Origin: Dryococelus australis
Lineage: Eukaryota > Arthropoda > Insecta > Phasmatodea > Phasmatidae
NCBI GenBank assembly: GCA_029891345.1
Contig: CM057002.1
Location: forward strand, 60,998,777-61,062,776
Direction of reading: 5' to 3'
DNA length: 64,000 nucleotides
Below are positions 11,575 to 22,111 of the stretch, piece after piece. Numbering within the stretch: the stretch's first letter is position 1; each line of letters starts with the position of its first letter. The notes beneath the pieces are model-generated. The model saw only the letters and a list, made by a program, of their open reading frames with translations, was not told the origin of the DNA and did not search any database. The position numbers and the translations under genes are program-made.

Positions 11575-11690
11575 CTTTCTAGTCGATCCCTGGATTTTCA
11601 CACGTGGGAACAGTGCACGACGATGACGCTGTTCGGAGGGATTTCTCTGGGATCTCCGTTTCCCACACCCTCACAAGACTACAACGTTAA
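11575..11690 (+). mobile_element. Degraded SINE body fragment
   Basis: Matches the SINE body at several points: CACACGTGGGAAC, ACGACGATGACGCTG, then TTTCTCTGGGATCTCCGTTT, which corresponds to TTTTCTCGGGGATCTCCCG elsewhere in the window. The tRNA-like head is lost. Confidence 0.6.
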
Positions 11691-11842
11691 GCCCATTGAA
11701 GTTGGCAGTCGCACTGCAAAGAGAACTCTGAAAGTAATTACTTATACTGTACCAGTAAATGCGGTACCACGCACACATACGGGCAGACAGTAGGGCTGGA
11801 TTCACCCGTGTGGCAACTACCATTTTTTCCATTACCTATATG

Positions 11843-12130
11843 TAGAGCCCCGAGTATTTCGCGAATTGAGTTGGCAGCAAGCTAGGCTGGACAGCCCTCT
11901 ATACACGCGAGACATTATCGTTTTCTTATTGGTTGCTGTGATCAAGCGAGGCCTCTGTACAGGGCTGTTAAATACTCACTCACACTACTGCTTCCTGCTT
12001 ATCACTGGCTCACAGTTAAACGGGGCGTGTCTAAACAACTATCGTCCAAATCACAATAGTAGGAGAAAAGAACAACTGTTTGGACTTCTAGCTCGCCTCC
12101 GAATGAATACGCGATATACTCGTGACTCTA
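11843..12130. mobile_element. hAT-like MITE, family C
   Basis: The left end TAGAGCCCCGAGTATTTCGC and right end GATATACTCGTGACTCTA are inverted copies. The interior matches the copies at 3159 and 17815 (GTTGCTGTGATCAAGCGAGG, CTGGCTCACAGTTAAACGGG). No clear 8-bp duplication remains. Confidence 0.78.
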
Positions 12131-12907
12131 TCTTTTACTTACTTACACAGACAGTATTTTGTATTGATGAGTATGTTCATTTGCTGGTACACTGTACGCA
12201 CTTTCAAAGGTCGAAGTAAATTTATTGACATGCTCTTATCAATAAACCTGTCGTTCATTTCGACCTCTACCGGCGTTTACCATCCTTAGGAACCGAGGTA
12301 GGCTAAATATCATGAGTATTTTTTGTTCTATAGCGTGGAATCATTTGACAGAGTTCGTGACTTAAAATGTTAAAAACCAACTGCAATTGGATAATTGTTG
12401 TGGATCATGTGCCTTATTTGCGGAGTGTGAAATCGCTAGCAATTATTGAAGCGGGACAGCACACAATTTAATTTTGTTACCGCTGATTTTTACCAGAATG
12501 TTTAAAAACAACAGCGGCTAGTGTACGCCCGTATAAAATCTTCGAAGCCTAGTTAGCCATACTGTCAAATCAACTCGAGAAGCGGTTTTTGCCTGGTCGT
12601 AAACATATTTTAATACGACGGGACCTTCCGATCATAGCAGGTATTTAGGCAAAGACTGGATGCTCAATTTCACAGTCACATCCGCAGGTTTATCTAGAAC
12701 CTTCACCAGCTTGACCTTCTCGCCACATGACTGTGGCCTCCTTAGCGATCGTTGAGGACCCCCGCCGGCAGAAACAAAGCAGCGATCAAAGACAAAGCCG
12801 GTCGAAGAGCGAGAAAAAACTTACAAAATAAAGTACTTCTTTCACCTTGCAGCTCCTAGAAGCGGCCGTTGTTTTGTCTTGCAGTCGTCTGTAGAAGAAA
12901 CTCTACT
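12131..12907. other. Unclassified sequence
   Basis: No recognised element or gene. Confidence 0.45.
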
Positions 12908-13468
12908 GCCCGGTTGCACCATCGTGGTTCGAAACTCGATCCGAGATCGGATCTAAGATCGACACAGAAAACTGTCGCACCATTCGAGTTCAAGCTGGAC
13001 AGGAGTTCGAGATGAAGTTCATTTCGAACCGCCGAAATTGGCCGTTCGTAACTCGATCCGAGATCAGCAGCCATCATCAACAAATGTAGTTTGAAAATAC
13101 GCCAACAGAACTACGTTCGATTGTTTTCTTGGGAAATTAAAACAATATTATACGCACTTGAATATTAGTCAGTAAAATTCGTACAACAATAATTCACTTA
13201 AAATAGATGAAACATCGCACATCTAGTTCTATCTATACTGAAAAATACGCATACTTCCATGACGTCATATTACGAACAAATAGCAAAATTTGTCTCATAC
13301 TTAATTTCGATCTTTCACTTTGGAACCAAGATCGACGAGTCGGAGATCCAGAATCATGAAATTTCGTTGGTGCGACACTTTTACATTGGAACCAAGATCA
13401 AACTGGATCCTGGTTCGGAACTAGGATCATTCGATCTCGGATCGGGGAAGATGCTAGTGCAACCGGGC
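12908..13468. mobile_element. TIR element, family N (copy 1)
   Basis: Termini GCCCGGTTGCACCA and GTGCAACCGGGC are inverted copies. The 561-bp length and interior match 48143-48701. The interior is rich in GATCnnAGATCG-type palindromes (GATCCGAGATCGGATC near 12939) and a mirrored set on the right (GATCTCGGATCG near 13433). GGGCCGGTTGCAC-type ends resemble PIF/Harbinger MITEs, but a 3-bp duplication is not clear, so the superfamily is left open. Confidence 0.7.
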
Positions 13469-13965
13469 ATTAGTATGTGCGCATACGTTTGCAGAACTGT
13501 CAAGATACGCAAAGAGACGCAATACACAAAAACAAACGACAATCAGACGCTGACGTGCTATAAAAGTATTTCGTGATGGATTTCCCTCTAGCTTAGTAAG
13601 TTAACTGTTCAGTGTCTCCTGCCTATTTTCGTCTACCATCACTATAGTCATTAGCAGGTGATGCTTCCCAGGTATACGTGTTTTCTTCCAGACCGTAGAC
13701 GTCTGTGAGCTTAGAAATAACCACACGGAAACAAGCTTATCAATGGAGGCACTCTTTATGAAGGCGTCCATGTTCCCTGTTTGGCTGCGCCATTCTCTGG
13801 AGGCAAGCCGTAAGTGCGATTGGTTGGGATCTACCGTGGGAGCTTCCTTATTGCTTCAGCAGCTAGCGACTTGTAAGGTTCTTTTCTGGGCACTGATTCT
13901 TGGCCATAACGGAAAAATAAAAAAACCAAAATCCATGGCACAATTTTTTTTTTTTTTGTAAAATG
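13469..13965. other. Unclassified sequence
   Basis: No recognised element; a T run lies near 13945-13958. Confidence 0.45.
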
Positions 13966-14259
13966 CAGAGACGTGTAAAATTCGCATTATATTTCGGTGA
14001 CAGGGTAGACTCCACTGCCTTATAAACAAGCGAGCACAGTCCGTGGTTTCGTTTGGCGCTGCACTTTAATCAACGTCACCACCTGCTTGATATCCTTAAA
14101 AGAGATTGGCCACTCCACCGCTGATATTATCTTATTGGCTCGATAGTTCTCCGAAGTTGGACAGTCATTTTCCGGGCCAATGGCTGTTGTCGGTCATATG
14201 CACACTAACTTGGAGTTCAGTATGTCCTTAAATAATAACACGAAATTTGCAGGCCTCTA
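13966..14259. mobile_element. hAT-like MITE, family E
   Basis: The left end AGAGACGTGTAAAATTCGC and right end ACGAAATTTGCAGGCCTCTA correspond to the complete copy at 22163-22457. Shared interior: CTCCACTGCCTTATAAACAA and AAGCGAGCACAGTC. Confidence 0.7.
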
Positions 14260-14553
14260 GTAATGGAAGTTACAGAATTGTTTCTCATTACTACAAAATA
14301 AGCACTTCGTTCTGTAGTTATTGATAAAACAGTTAAATAGTCGCCACAAAAGTATACTGCATTTGTTAAAATTAGATAAACGAAACAGCTATACTCCAAA
14401 TAATCTCTCGAATTCATTTGAGGACAAGTTAAACTTCAATGGCATATACACTTGTGGTTCTGCTTCTATTGGACGACGGTTTGTTAGACACGCCCAGAGC
14501 AACTTTCCGCCAGTAACGAATCTCCAAGAGAAACCAACACCGAATACCAACTA

Positions 14554-14960
14554 TAGTCAATTCGCGGTTTCTTTACACTTTTTAAAATCAAACTTTCAAA
14601 AAATCACCCTATGCCATGTTTGGTTACTCTCTAAAGTATGTCATGTATAAGAAGCGTTTTGTGTCTCTGTTAACATCAAATTATCTTTTTTTTTTTTTTT
14701 TTTTTTTTTTTCGTTAAATTGAAGTTTCACTTATATTTTATTTATAAATTATAATGTTTAATTTTTAATAAATACGTGTAAAACCAGTGAGAAAACTTGT
14801 GTGTTGGTATCGCTTAGTAAGAAATAGTTCTCATGCAAAATGTTATCACAATTGAGTGGGCGCATATTTGGTGCGCTGTCCTTTGGTGTAATTTTCCAGA
14901 CTTATTTAAGCTTAGTTTGTACAAGGTGGCATAATAATCTCGAAGTAGAACTTTAGTAGG
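14554..14960 (+). mobile_element. Family G MITE, right end truncated
   Basis: Starts TAGTCAATTCGCGGTTTC and follows family G to GTAGAACTTTAGTAGGG, where the H element at 14957 takes over. The terminal GTGAATGGATTA is absent. A long T run lies near 14688-14711. Confidence 0.7.
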
Positions 14961-15243
14961 GTTTTTCGCGAAAATATTTATTGCTATGGTAGACTTCAAT
15001 ATCCTAAGTCCACGGCCATAACTTACTTTGGTTATTGGACGCGTGACTACGTGAGAAGACATGTTCCTATTTGACGGGGCCAATCGCAGTAGAGTAACTC
15101 CGATACTGAACGTCGATGATTCGCGGACAGACACTTGATACACGTGATATTTAAAATCGTCCAACCCCGAAAGTGCATATGAACAAAAGTGTTTTGGAGT
15201 ACAACCGTTGTTGAAATCTTTTCTCGAAAAACACTTGTCCCTA
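14957..15243. mobile_element. hAT-like MITE, family H (copy 1)
   Basis: The ends are TAGGGTTTTTCGCGAAAA and TTTTCTCGAAAAACACTTGTCCCTA (given here as the TTTTCTCGAAAAA core followed by TTGTCCCTA). The interior aligns with 19311 and 55863, including GACATGTTCCTATTTGAC and AAAGTGTTTTGGAGTAC. The minus-strand open frame of 192 codons across this and the adjacent G element is an artefact of MITE sequence. Confidence 0.7.
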
Positions 15244-15631
15244 ATTATAAATAATTGAGGCTCGAGTGAACAAAGTACGCAATCGTCAGTCCCTTTTGTT
15301 TTCGAACAAATACGCGACCTTTCTGGAGTTCTAGAAATAACTTGTAGCTGCCACGATGTTTTTATTCGATGGTATAAGCCTAACGCAGCCAATCAGAGAA
15401 TTGGTACGCCCACGTGAAAAAAAAAACCCACGCCACGTCACCTTTGTATGCTGCCTACCTTTACTACACCTAGAGTCTGGCACTAAAACACTGCGTTCCA
15501 ACTTGAAAATAAAAATACTGATGCGTAAAAATATTTGAAGTATTGCTCGTCCTGAAATTTATTCGCGAAATGTTTAGGGTCCTAGCAACTGCGCTTCTGT
15601 ACACTTAGCTTATGCGTGCTTCTTTTTTGTA

Positions 15632-16040
15632 AAGGATGCTCACGGTAAACTGAGCACTTTTGAAAGCCATGCTTAGGATCTGCTCTCATGTACATTGTGT
15701 GTTCTTCCGCTACGTGTGGAATTAAAATCAACATTAACCTCATCACTTTATTCATGCGTGCGACGGTCAAGTAAAACTGTGGGATGATTAGAAAAGTAAG
15801 TGTTTTGGAAATGTCATAATTACTTCACCAACATGCTTAAAAAAATAACAGAAAGTAAAATATATATGTTCAGTCCTCTCAGACGTTTGTCTAACAATTT
15901 TAACTCGACGTCAATACCTGGAACTAATTTCCTTCTGTCGTTACCAACTTTACTCGGCCCACGCTAGTCAGTGTGGCCATAAAAATACAGAAGGTAGGAG
16001 TAGTTACAATTTGCAAAGGTTGGTGTTTCACGAGTGCCAA
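15632..16040 (+). mobile_element. Family A MITE, right end eroded
   Basis: Begins after TA with AAGGATGCTCACGGTAAAC, carries the CTCATCACTTTATTCATGCG landmark and ends near a diverged TTGGTGTTTCACGAGTGCC. The right terminus is poorly preserved. Confidence 0.7.
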
Positions 16041-16072
16041 TAAGCTATTGCCACCGCCTTTCCTGTAGACAC

Positions 16073-16267
16073 GCGATCTGATAGCTCCCGCAGATCAAGA
16101 CCTGCGCATCACGGCGCGTGAACAATCACTTGCGCTCGCGATCTGATAGCTCCCGCAGATCAAGCCCTGCGCATCACGGCGCGTGAACAATCACTTGCGC
16201 TCGCGATCTGATAGCTCCCGCAGATCAAGCCCTGCGCATCACGGCGCTTGAACAATCACTTGCGCTG
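16073..16267. repeat. 65-bp tandem repeat, three copies
   Basis: Units at 16073-16137, 16138-16202 and 16203-16267 are nearly identical and GC-rich, followed by a partial GCGATC. Each unit contains GATCTG, ten bases, then CAGATC, a 6-bp inverted repeat. The very low divergence suggests a recent or homogenised array. Confidence 0.92.
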
Positions 16268-16299
16268 GCGATCGTTTCGACGGCACGCTCGTGGGGTTG

Positions 16300-16460
16300 G
16301 CGAGGGGAACCTACAACCTGAGATAGCCCAGTCACGTGGTTCAAGGACGGGATCCAGACGGGTCGGGGGCCCGCCGTGAGTTCTGGACACCCCGTCGCCT
16401 ACTGTCTCCCTGTGCGGCGGAGAACAAAGACCGCGGGGCACTACATTTGCTGTTACATCA
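16300..16460 (+). other. GC-rich stretch with weak immunoglobulin-like motif
   Basis: One plus-strand frame at about 16333-16362 reads VTWFKDGIQTG, a pattern resembling the C-strand Trp segment of I-set immunoglobulin domains. An in-frame stop lies just upstream and the flanks do not give a clean exon. It may be a decayed exon or chance. Confidence 0.15.
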
Positions 16461-16468
16461 CGACTTCT

Positions 16469-17138
16469 CCGAAGCCTTTCTAAAGTCCTACTTCCAGGAA
16501 ATCCCTCCGCCTCATGCAGACGAAGGTTAGGCCGCGGTCACACGGCCTGCTGGCAGAACTACTCCACTTTAAACAAGTTCAGCTATTGAAGAGGTTACAT
16601 TACCTTCGAACAAGTTCCGATCGCAGTTGTTTCTCATTCAAAGTGAACAGTTTTCACAAGTCGTTTCGGACGACTTCTCTTCTCTGCTGCGCTCCTAGTG
16701 GCTGTTTCCAAGTAAACAAGCAGTGTATTAAATATTACTGAATTTGGCGGGAATTCCTGCACTTGTTGAATTAACTTAAGTTTAGGGTTGAATGTACAAA
16801 TACTCACCCATTATACATTTACAGTAAAATTGTAGGTTTGATAAGAATTAAAAAGTTCAGTAGTGATATAACTAAATATCATACACTTTAACTTCCATGT
16901 TTGTTGAGGTTAGAATTTCCATTGATTTCATTCTGCTTTGGGTGTGTAACCGCGAAAAGACGTTCTGTTTTTAAACTTGTCAAGACACGGCTACCGAATG
17001 TATTTAGCTGAATGTGTTTAACGGCTCTCGTGTAACCGCGGCCTTGGTCGAGTCTAGCAAATTACATTAAAGAAACCTCGCACCGCATTCGTGCGCACTC
17101 TGTGTAATAACATTTTCCATAAGAACTACTTTTTACTA
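16469..17138 (-). mobile_element. Family G fragment split by element L
   Basis: 16469-16527 (AAAGTCCTACTTCCAGGAAA, CCTCATGCAGACGAAG) and 17050-17138 (GTGCGCACTCTGTG, ATAAGAACTACTTTTTACTA) are consecutive parts of family G in reverse orientation. The intervening piece is element L. Confidence 0.6.
16528..17045. mobile_element. TIR element L inserted in a G copy
   Basis: TAGGCCGCGGTCACACGG near 16528 and CTCGTGTAACCGCGGCCT near 17028 are inverted copies. The flanking G fragments abut once L is removed. The target duplication is not clear and the superfamily is unknown. Confidence 0.55.
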
Positions 17139-17451
17139 TTATGATTAGTGAAATTCCGCGAAAAGATTTCAAGACAAGTTATATTTCAAAACACCGTAGG
17201 GTCATTTACCTATCTTGATTGGCTGAGTTACTTTTTGGCACGTGTTAAAATGTTTCCACGCGAATCACAAAGGAGCCACGCACGTTGTTTACCAAATTCT
17301 GAGTGGCCCGATCAAATTGAAAACGCCTTCTGAAGCAGACAGCAAACAATGGCTATAGACAAACTGTTGATGGGTGCTTATAGTATTGAAGTCTACCGTT
17401 TAGTCATATTTTTTCGCGAAATATCACTAGCTCTACTTAATATGCATTACA

Positions 17452-17742
17452 AGAGACCTGCAAATTTCGCCTTATTATTTGGGGACACGTTAAGCTTCAA
17501 ACACGCGTGCCTTTGAAATATGTTTGTCACTGGAGCATACTTTATATGGCACATCCTACGTAACTCTGCGCCAATTAATGAACGCGTCACAATTGTGTGC
17601 CCTAATCACGTGCTGTTTAGTCAGAAAGGGAGTGAATTCACATTTATGCAGCAGCCAATGGAGAAACGACGTTGGCTGTAGTGCATACAATACTGTAAAG
17701 TTCAGCTTGATGGCAAATAATAACGCGAAATTTGCATACCCC
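17452..17742. mobile_element. hAT-like MITE, D/E type
   Basis: Starts AGAGACCTGCAAATTTCGCC and ends near AATAACGCGAAATTTGCATA. The interior aligns with 46025-46319 (CACTTTATATGGCAC, CAATTGTGTGCCC, AATTCACATTTATGCAGCA). Confidence 0.68.
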
Positions 17743-17814
17743 TGTGCATTACCAACATGTATATGTCTCCCTGTTTTTAATCATAGTAATTATTAATGAA
17801 ATATTACAAATTAT

Positions 17815-18102
17815 TAGAGCCCCAAGTATTTCGCCTGATTGATGTGGCAGCAGACTAGGCTTTACAATCCTCTATACACTCGATAAACTATCGTCTGCTC
17901 ATTGGTTGCTGCGATCAAGCGAGACCTTCGTACAGGACTGCTCAAAGCTCACTCACACTACTCCTCCCTGATGATTACTGGCTCTCAGTTAAAACGGGGC
18001 GCGTAGAAACAACTGCCGTACAATCACAGCAGCAGGAGAAGATAACAAGTGTTCGAAGTCTACCTCATCATAGAAGGAATATGGGAGATACTCGGGGCTC
18101 TA
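17815..18102. mobile_element. hAT-like MITE, family C, with 8-bp duplication
   Basis: The ends are TAGAGCCCCAAGTATTTCGC and AGATACTCGGGGCTCTA. Flanks CAAATTAT (17807-17814) and CAGATTAT (18103-18110) match at 7 of 8 bases. Confidence 0.83.
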
Positions 18103-18460
18103 CAGATTATGGATAAAATATAAGTAGAAATTATATTTAAATAAAAATAAGCTAGTTTTACGCTAACACAAGAACGTTTGTGATACACGACATAGATTGG
18201 AAACAACCAAACACATCATATATGGTGTGATTTTTCATAGTGTTGAATCCAAAAGTGTGAAGAATCCATGAACTCCGTAAGCTCCAACCGTACACACCAT
18301 GATACAATGACGTTTGCCAATCAGCGCCTTGTAACATACTTCGCAAGACCCAAGAACCTATCAGAGGCAATGCTTATTCTTAGAGCCTCGTACAGCCAAT
18401 GAGAGAATTGCTACACTCACTACAAAGGAACCTCTGTGCCATTCCGCTTCTTCTTACTTA
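18103..18460. other. Unclassified sequence
   Basis: Contains a CAGCCAATGAGAGAATTGCTAC segment (19 of these bases near 18395) that recurs near 15388 (CAGCCAATCAGAGAATTGG), so part of it is probably another MITE family; its limits are unclear. Confidence 0.4.
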
Positions 18461-18682
18461 TAGGCTATTCACGGTAAAGTGAGCACTTCTGAATGCCCTC
18501 TCATTTCGAATAATAGTCATTAGATATATTTTGTTTTAGCCTTAGACTTTAACTTCTGAGTGTGGCTTGTTTACTACTTACATGGTAGTATTTATTTAAA
18601 AAGGTCGGTTGAGGATAAAAAATGGCTGAGAGAAAAATGTTACTAAGGCTTCACAAATGCTTACCATACCGTGATCCGCCTA
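18461..18682. mobile_element. Short variant of family A (TA-flanked)
   Basis: TAGGCTATTCACGGTAAAGT at the left and ACCGTGATCCGCCTA at the right, with TA on both sides. The interior differs from the main A form. Confidence 0.7.
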
Positions 18683-18712
18683 TACCTTATCTGTACCTGA
18701 AATTATATAACT

Positions 18713-19262
18713 AGGGATAGGAAATTTCCGCAAATTTATCTAGGGACAAGATAGACGTCAAACACATATACTGTGAAGTCACCTTCGCAATTGGATCACA
18801 GTTTATTAGACCCGCCATGCACGCCTCTGAGCCAATAGCAGACTTGCAATGAAACACCTTGCGAATCCCATAACTAGGGATAGGAAAAATTCGCGAATTA
18901 ATTTCAAGACACGATAGATTTCAAATGCGTGTACGCTGAAGTTACCTTTGAAATTGGATCAGAGTTTATTAGAGACGCCTTGAAGACTCCGCGATCGCAA
19001 GGGAACAAGAAGCGAATCCCGTACTGTCAAATGTGGGGTAGCGCTGGGGCAGCAGCAAATAAACAAACATCTGAGGTTCGACTATACAAACGATTGTGGA
19101 GTCTAGCATACAGGTCACTGAACTTGCGAAATTTATCTATCCCTACCCATAACTGCCAGGTGTGGGGCAACAGCCAATGAACACACAGTTGAGGCTCCAG
19201 TATGCAGATGACTGAGGAGTGTAGCCTACAGGTCATTGAACTCGCGAAATTTTCCTATCCCT
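18713..19262. mobile_element. Family B MITE split by a second family B MITE
   Basis: Outer ends are AGGGATAGGAAATTTCCGC and CGCGAAATTTTCCTATCCCT. ATATAACT is duplicated exactly at 18705-18712 and 19263-19270. The body is interrupted by another B copy at 18875-19145; the outer sequence resumes with CCCATAACTGCCAGG, exactly as in the uninterrupted copy at 3465. Confidence 0.88.
18875..19145. mobile_element. Inner family B MITE (self-insertion)
   Basis: The ends are TAGGGATAGGAAAAATTCGC and ATTTATCTATCCCTA. CCCATAAC is duplicated exactly at 18867-18874 and 19146-19153, and it occurs once at the matching position of other B copies. It is therefore younger than its host B element. Confidence 0.88.
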
Positions 19263-19310
19263 ATATAACTAAACTTGTTAATTGCAACATACGGATTTAT
19301 GGTAGATAAT

Positions 19311-19605
19311 TAGGGTCAGGTTTTTTTCGAGAGAATATTTATGGCTGTTCTAGACTCCAGTATCCTGCGTCCACAACCGTAACTTACTTTGGTAATTGAA
19401 CGTGCGTCTACGTGAGGAGACATGTTCCTATTTGACTAGGCCAATAGTAATAAAGTAACTCAGATACTGAACGTCCATGATTCGCTGACAGACACTTGAT
19501 GCACGAGACATTAAAAACCATTCAACCACGAAAGTTCATATGGACAAAAGTGTTTTGGAGTACAGTCAGTGTCGAAATGTTTTCGGGAAAAAACACCTGT
19601 CCCTG
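19311..19605. mobile_element. hAT-like MITE, family H, with perfect 8-bp duplication
   Basis: Left end TAGGGTCAGG and right end CACCTGTCCCTG. TAGATAAT is duplicated exactly at 19303-19310 and 19606-19613. This fixes the limits and superfamily of family H. Confidence 0.85.
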
Positions 19606-19613
19606 TAGATAAT

Positions 19614-20066
19614 GGCTTAGCGCGGGAAAAGTTGATCGCACTGAGAGAGCAGTTGGTATATTATGGCCAAAATAAAGGTATCATTGTTATAACTAAATGT
19701 TTTGTTAAATAATCCAAATATGAAATTCAATAAAATTGATTTGGTTCAGCTAACAAAATATACATTTGAAAGGACCAAACGATATTGTCGGGCTAGCAAA
19801 ATTTGTCTGACAACAAAACATTTGGTGGCTGGAATATAGCAGATGTTACAGTCCATCGTGTTCAACTGGCAAATATTAAAAAAAGAACAGTTTTATTCTC
19901 ATAAACTGCAATAGTGGCAAGTCGTAATTGTTTTACTTACATTTCGGTCAAGTGCAGCGAAACATTAAAACTATAAATGTGTTTAAGTTTTGTCTTCCAG
20001 AGCAAAGAGATGTCCATGTAAACGTTGCGCCTAGGAAAGACACGGAGGAGAGGTGGGTGTACTGAC
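19614..20066. other. Unclassified; probable intron if the exon at 20067 is real
   Basis: AT-rich sequence with no recognised repeat. It lies downstream, on the minus strand, of the exon candidate at 20067-20207. Confidence 0.35.
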
Positions 20067-20207
20067 CTGCCGGAGAGGTGTTCGCTGGTGATGCCTCCGG
20101 AGCAGACCAAGGCCGTGGAGTTGCTGCCGAGCTTACAGTAAGGCGTCGAAGAGTCTCCCAACAGCAGGCAGGGGTCCTCGCCGACCGCCAGCGGCAGCAC
20201 TCCCAGC
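20067..20207 (-). CDS. Candidate internal exon of an unidentified host gene
   Basis: Seen: on the minus strand, TGTTTCAG precedes the segment and GTCAGT follows it, a good acceptor and a near-consensus donor. The 141 bases are clearly GC-rich within an AT-rich setting. They are open in the frame that reads LGVLPLAVGEDPCLLLGD at the start and ends with GGITSEHLSG. The exon would be phase 2 at both ends, so its length is a multiple of three. It encodes about 46 residues with three Cys and one N-x-S/T sequon (NST), suggesting a secreted or extracellular segment. No protein family was recognised and no partner exon was found here, so the rest of the gene would lie outside the window or beyond long introns. 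This is the best host-gene candidate in the window. Confidence 0.5.
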
Positions 20208-20945
20208 CTGAAACACAATGTGACCCCCCTCTCGTCAGCCGCCCACATCACCAACAGTTATTCTTTATTATCTTCCATAAGTAGTCACTGAATAACAAAC
20301 AAAGGCAGCTTATACATACACTCTAATACATTATTCGGAAATTTACCGTACCAGTGAATACACTTGGTGAGAAAGAAGGAATAGTAATATTTTCCCCTAT
20401 ACATTCATTGTAGCGTTCCTACATATGCTCAGGAAACAGTCAAATGCATAGATAAGTTCCCAACTTTGTATAGTAGCGCTGCTAAACATTCCTATACCTG
20501 TAACTTAATGTGTGGTATTATTACCATGCAGTGTATAGGTTATAAACTTACGTTACAGTTTAGAAAGTTTAGCAGAATTTTTTTTACAGTGTAAGAACAT
20601 TACAAAGCATATGAGACTGTTATTAAGATCTTAAAATGCGAAAAATATTTGAGGCGTAATCTGGAAAACTAGATGCGACAAGTTTATGAATACAATCCCG
20701 GACAGGAAAAATGTCGTACCACGAAGAAACAATGAGACAGTCACGAAGCTATGTAAATAGCGAGAGTACGGGCTGGTATGCAAATGAGCTCATGTTGGTG
20801 CGTTTGCATTTGACCACACACACAGCAGTGGTGCTGTAAGCACTGACCAGAGGTCGTAGACACTGGCGTTTGGTCGAATCCAAATTAACGCGAGAAACAT
20901 CAGAAGATGCCAACCAAGAGCACTGAGTGAAGAAGAATGAAGGGA
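20208..20945. other. Unclassified AT-rich sequence
   Basis: No repeat family recognised. The part next to 20207 would be intron upstream of the exon candidate. Confidence 0.4.
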
Positions 20946-21920
20946 ATATGCCAAAAACGTCGCTTTACACAAGTCACGGACTTCGAGAGAGGACTCATAA
21001 TCGAGTTGAAAACCGTAGGGTGGTCGTTTCGCCTTATAGCTAGGGACAGGAAAATTTCGCGAATTAATTTCGGGACAAGATAGACGTCAAACACGTATAC
21101 AGTGAAGTCACCTTCGCAATTGGATCACAGTTTATTAGACCCGCCCTGCACGCATTTGAGCCAATAGCAGACTTGCAAGGAAACACATTGCGAATCCCAT
21201 ACCTGTCAGGTGTGAGGCAACAGCCACTGCACACACAGCTGAGGCTCCAGTATGTAGAGGACTGAAGAGTCTAGCCTACAGGTCATAAAACTCGCGAAAT
21301 TTTCCTATCCCTAACTATGGCCCACCAGGTGGATCGTTCTCAGTGTATTGACCAATGATTTTGGAAGCAGTGGATACCCGAAGGTGCACACACGAAGGAT
21401 CGGCCCGGCACGGACGAGGTCGACTACCATCGAGAGGATCGACAAGTCGTGGGCGAGGCCCCGGGGGATCTCATGGCGACATGGTCCATGATACTGACCA
21501 GTGTCGGAGCTCCTGTGTGCCCACGAACCATCTCCCGACGCCTTGCGAAGGCGAATCTTCGATCCCAGCGCACATTACATGTGCTGCCACTAACTATGCT
21601 GCAACAGTGGCGGCTCCATCTGCAGTGGTGCTGGCCATAGTGGCGTCGAACGTCATAGACTGTTATGTGTGATGTGTGGTGTTTACTGACAAGTGCTACA
21701 CGGTAATAATGACCATTATTACTATGGGTAATGATGATCTTTGCATCCGGGTGTGGAGGGTTTTTAGTGAACAGCAATCATTAAGGCATGGGGAGTCATA
21801 GGTCATAGCCTAGGATAGCAGATCCGCACTTGTTGTGTTACGTGGAATATTGGCGGTCCAGCGGATGAGATCCTATGCCCCTGTCTGCTCCCATGTTTTG
21901 TGTGTACCTACGAAACGAAA
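20946..21920 (+). pseudogene. Tc1-like transposase pseudogene split by a hAT MITE
   Basis: What it was: a Tc1/mariner-superfamily DDE transposase. The N-terminal helix-turn-helix is legible just before 21041 (TDFERGLIIELKTVGWSF). After the MITE at 21041-21313 the reading resumes as HQVDRS. Then come QWIPEGAH near 21370, PRTISRRLAKANLRS near 21523, and QWRLHLQWCW near 21608, all in the order expected of the N-terminal half. Further on, a shifted segment reads DSRSALVVLRG near 21820, which belongs to the catalytic core. Several stops and frameshifts are present, and the segment carrying the first catalytic Asp appears deleted, so it cannot be active. TA-flanked families A and G in this window could have been mobilised by a relative, but no shared terminal sequence was shown. 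Confidence 0.82.
21041..21313. mobile_element. Family B hAT-like MITE inside the Tc1-like gene
   Basis: The ends are TAGGGACAGGAAAATTTCGC and CGCGAAATTTTCCTATCCCTA split as TTTCCTATCCCTA. Flanks CTTATAGC (21033-21040) and ACTATGGC (21314-21321) match at only 5 of 8 bases. Removing the element plus one 8-bp flank restores a continuous transposase reading, which supports the 8-bp duplication independently. Confidence 0.82.
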
Positions 21921-22111
21921 ACAGCCCATACGAGGCAGGAACAGTACTTTCAAGATATCATCAGTGCTATAAACATTATCTTGGATCCCTCTGACATCAT
22001 TTAAAATTGCTTGTTTCAGACTACTGTATCTTAAAAACATATTATCCGGGCGCAGTTGAAACTACGATAGGGGACTATTTACTGAATTTTCCTACAGACA
22101 TTCCAACATCG

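Noticed and set aside
14814..15392. 192-codon minus-strand open frame
   Set aside because: It crosses the G element end and the whole H MITE at 14957-15243; the reading follows MITE sequence, not a gene.
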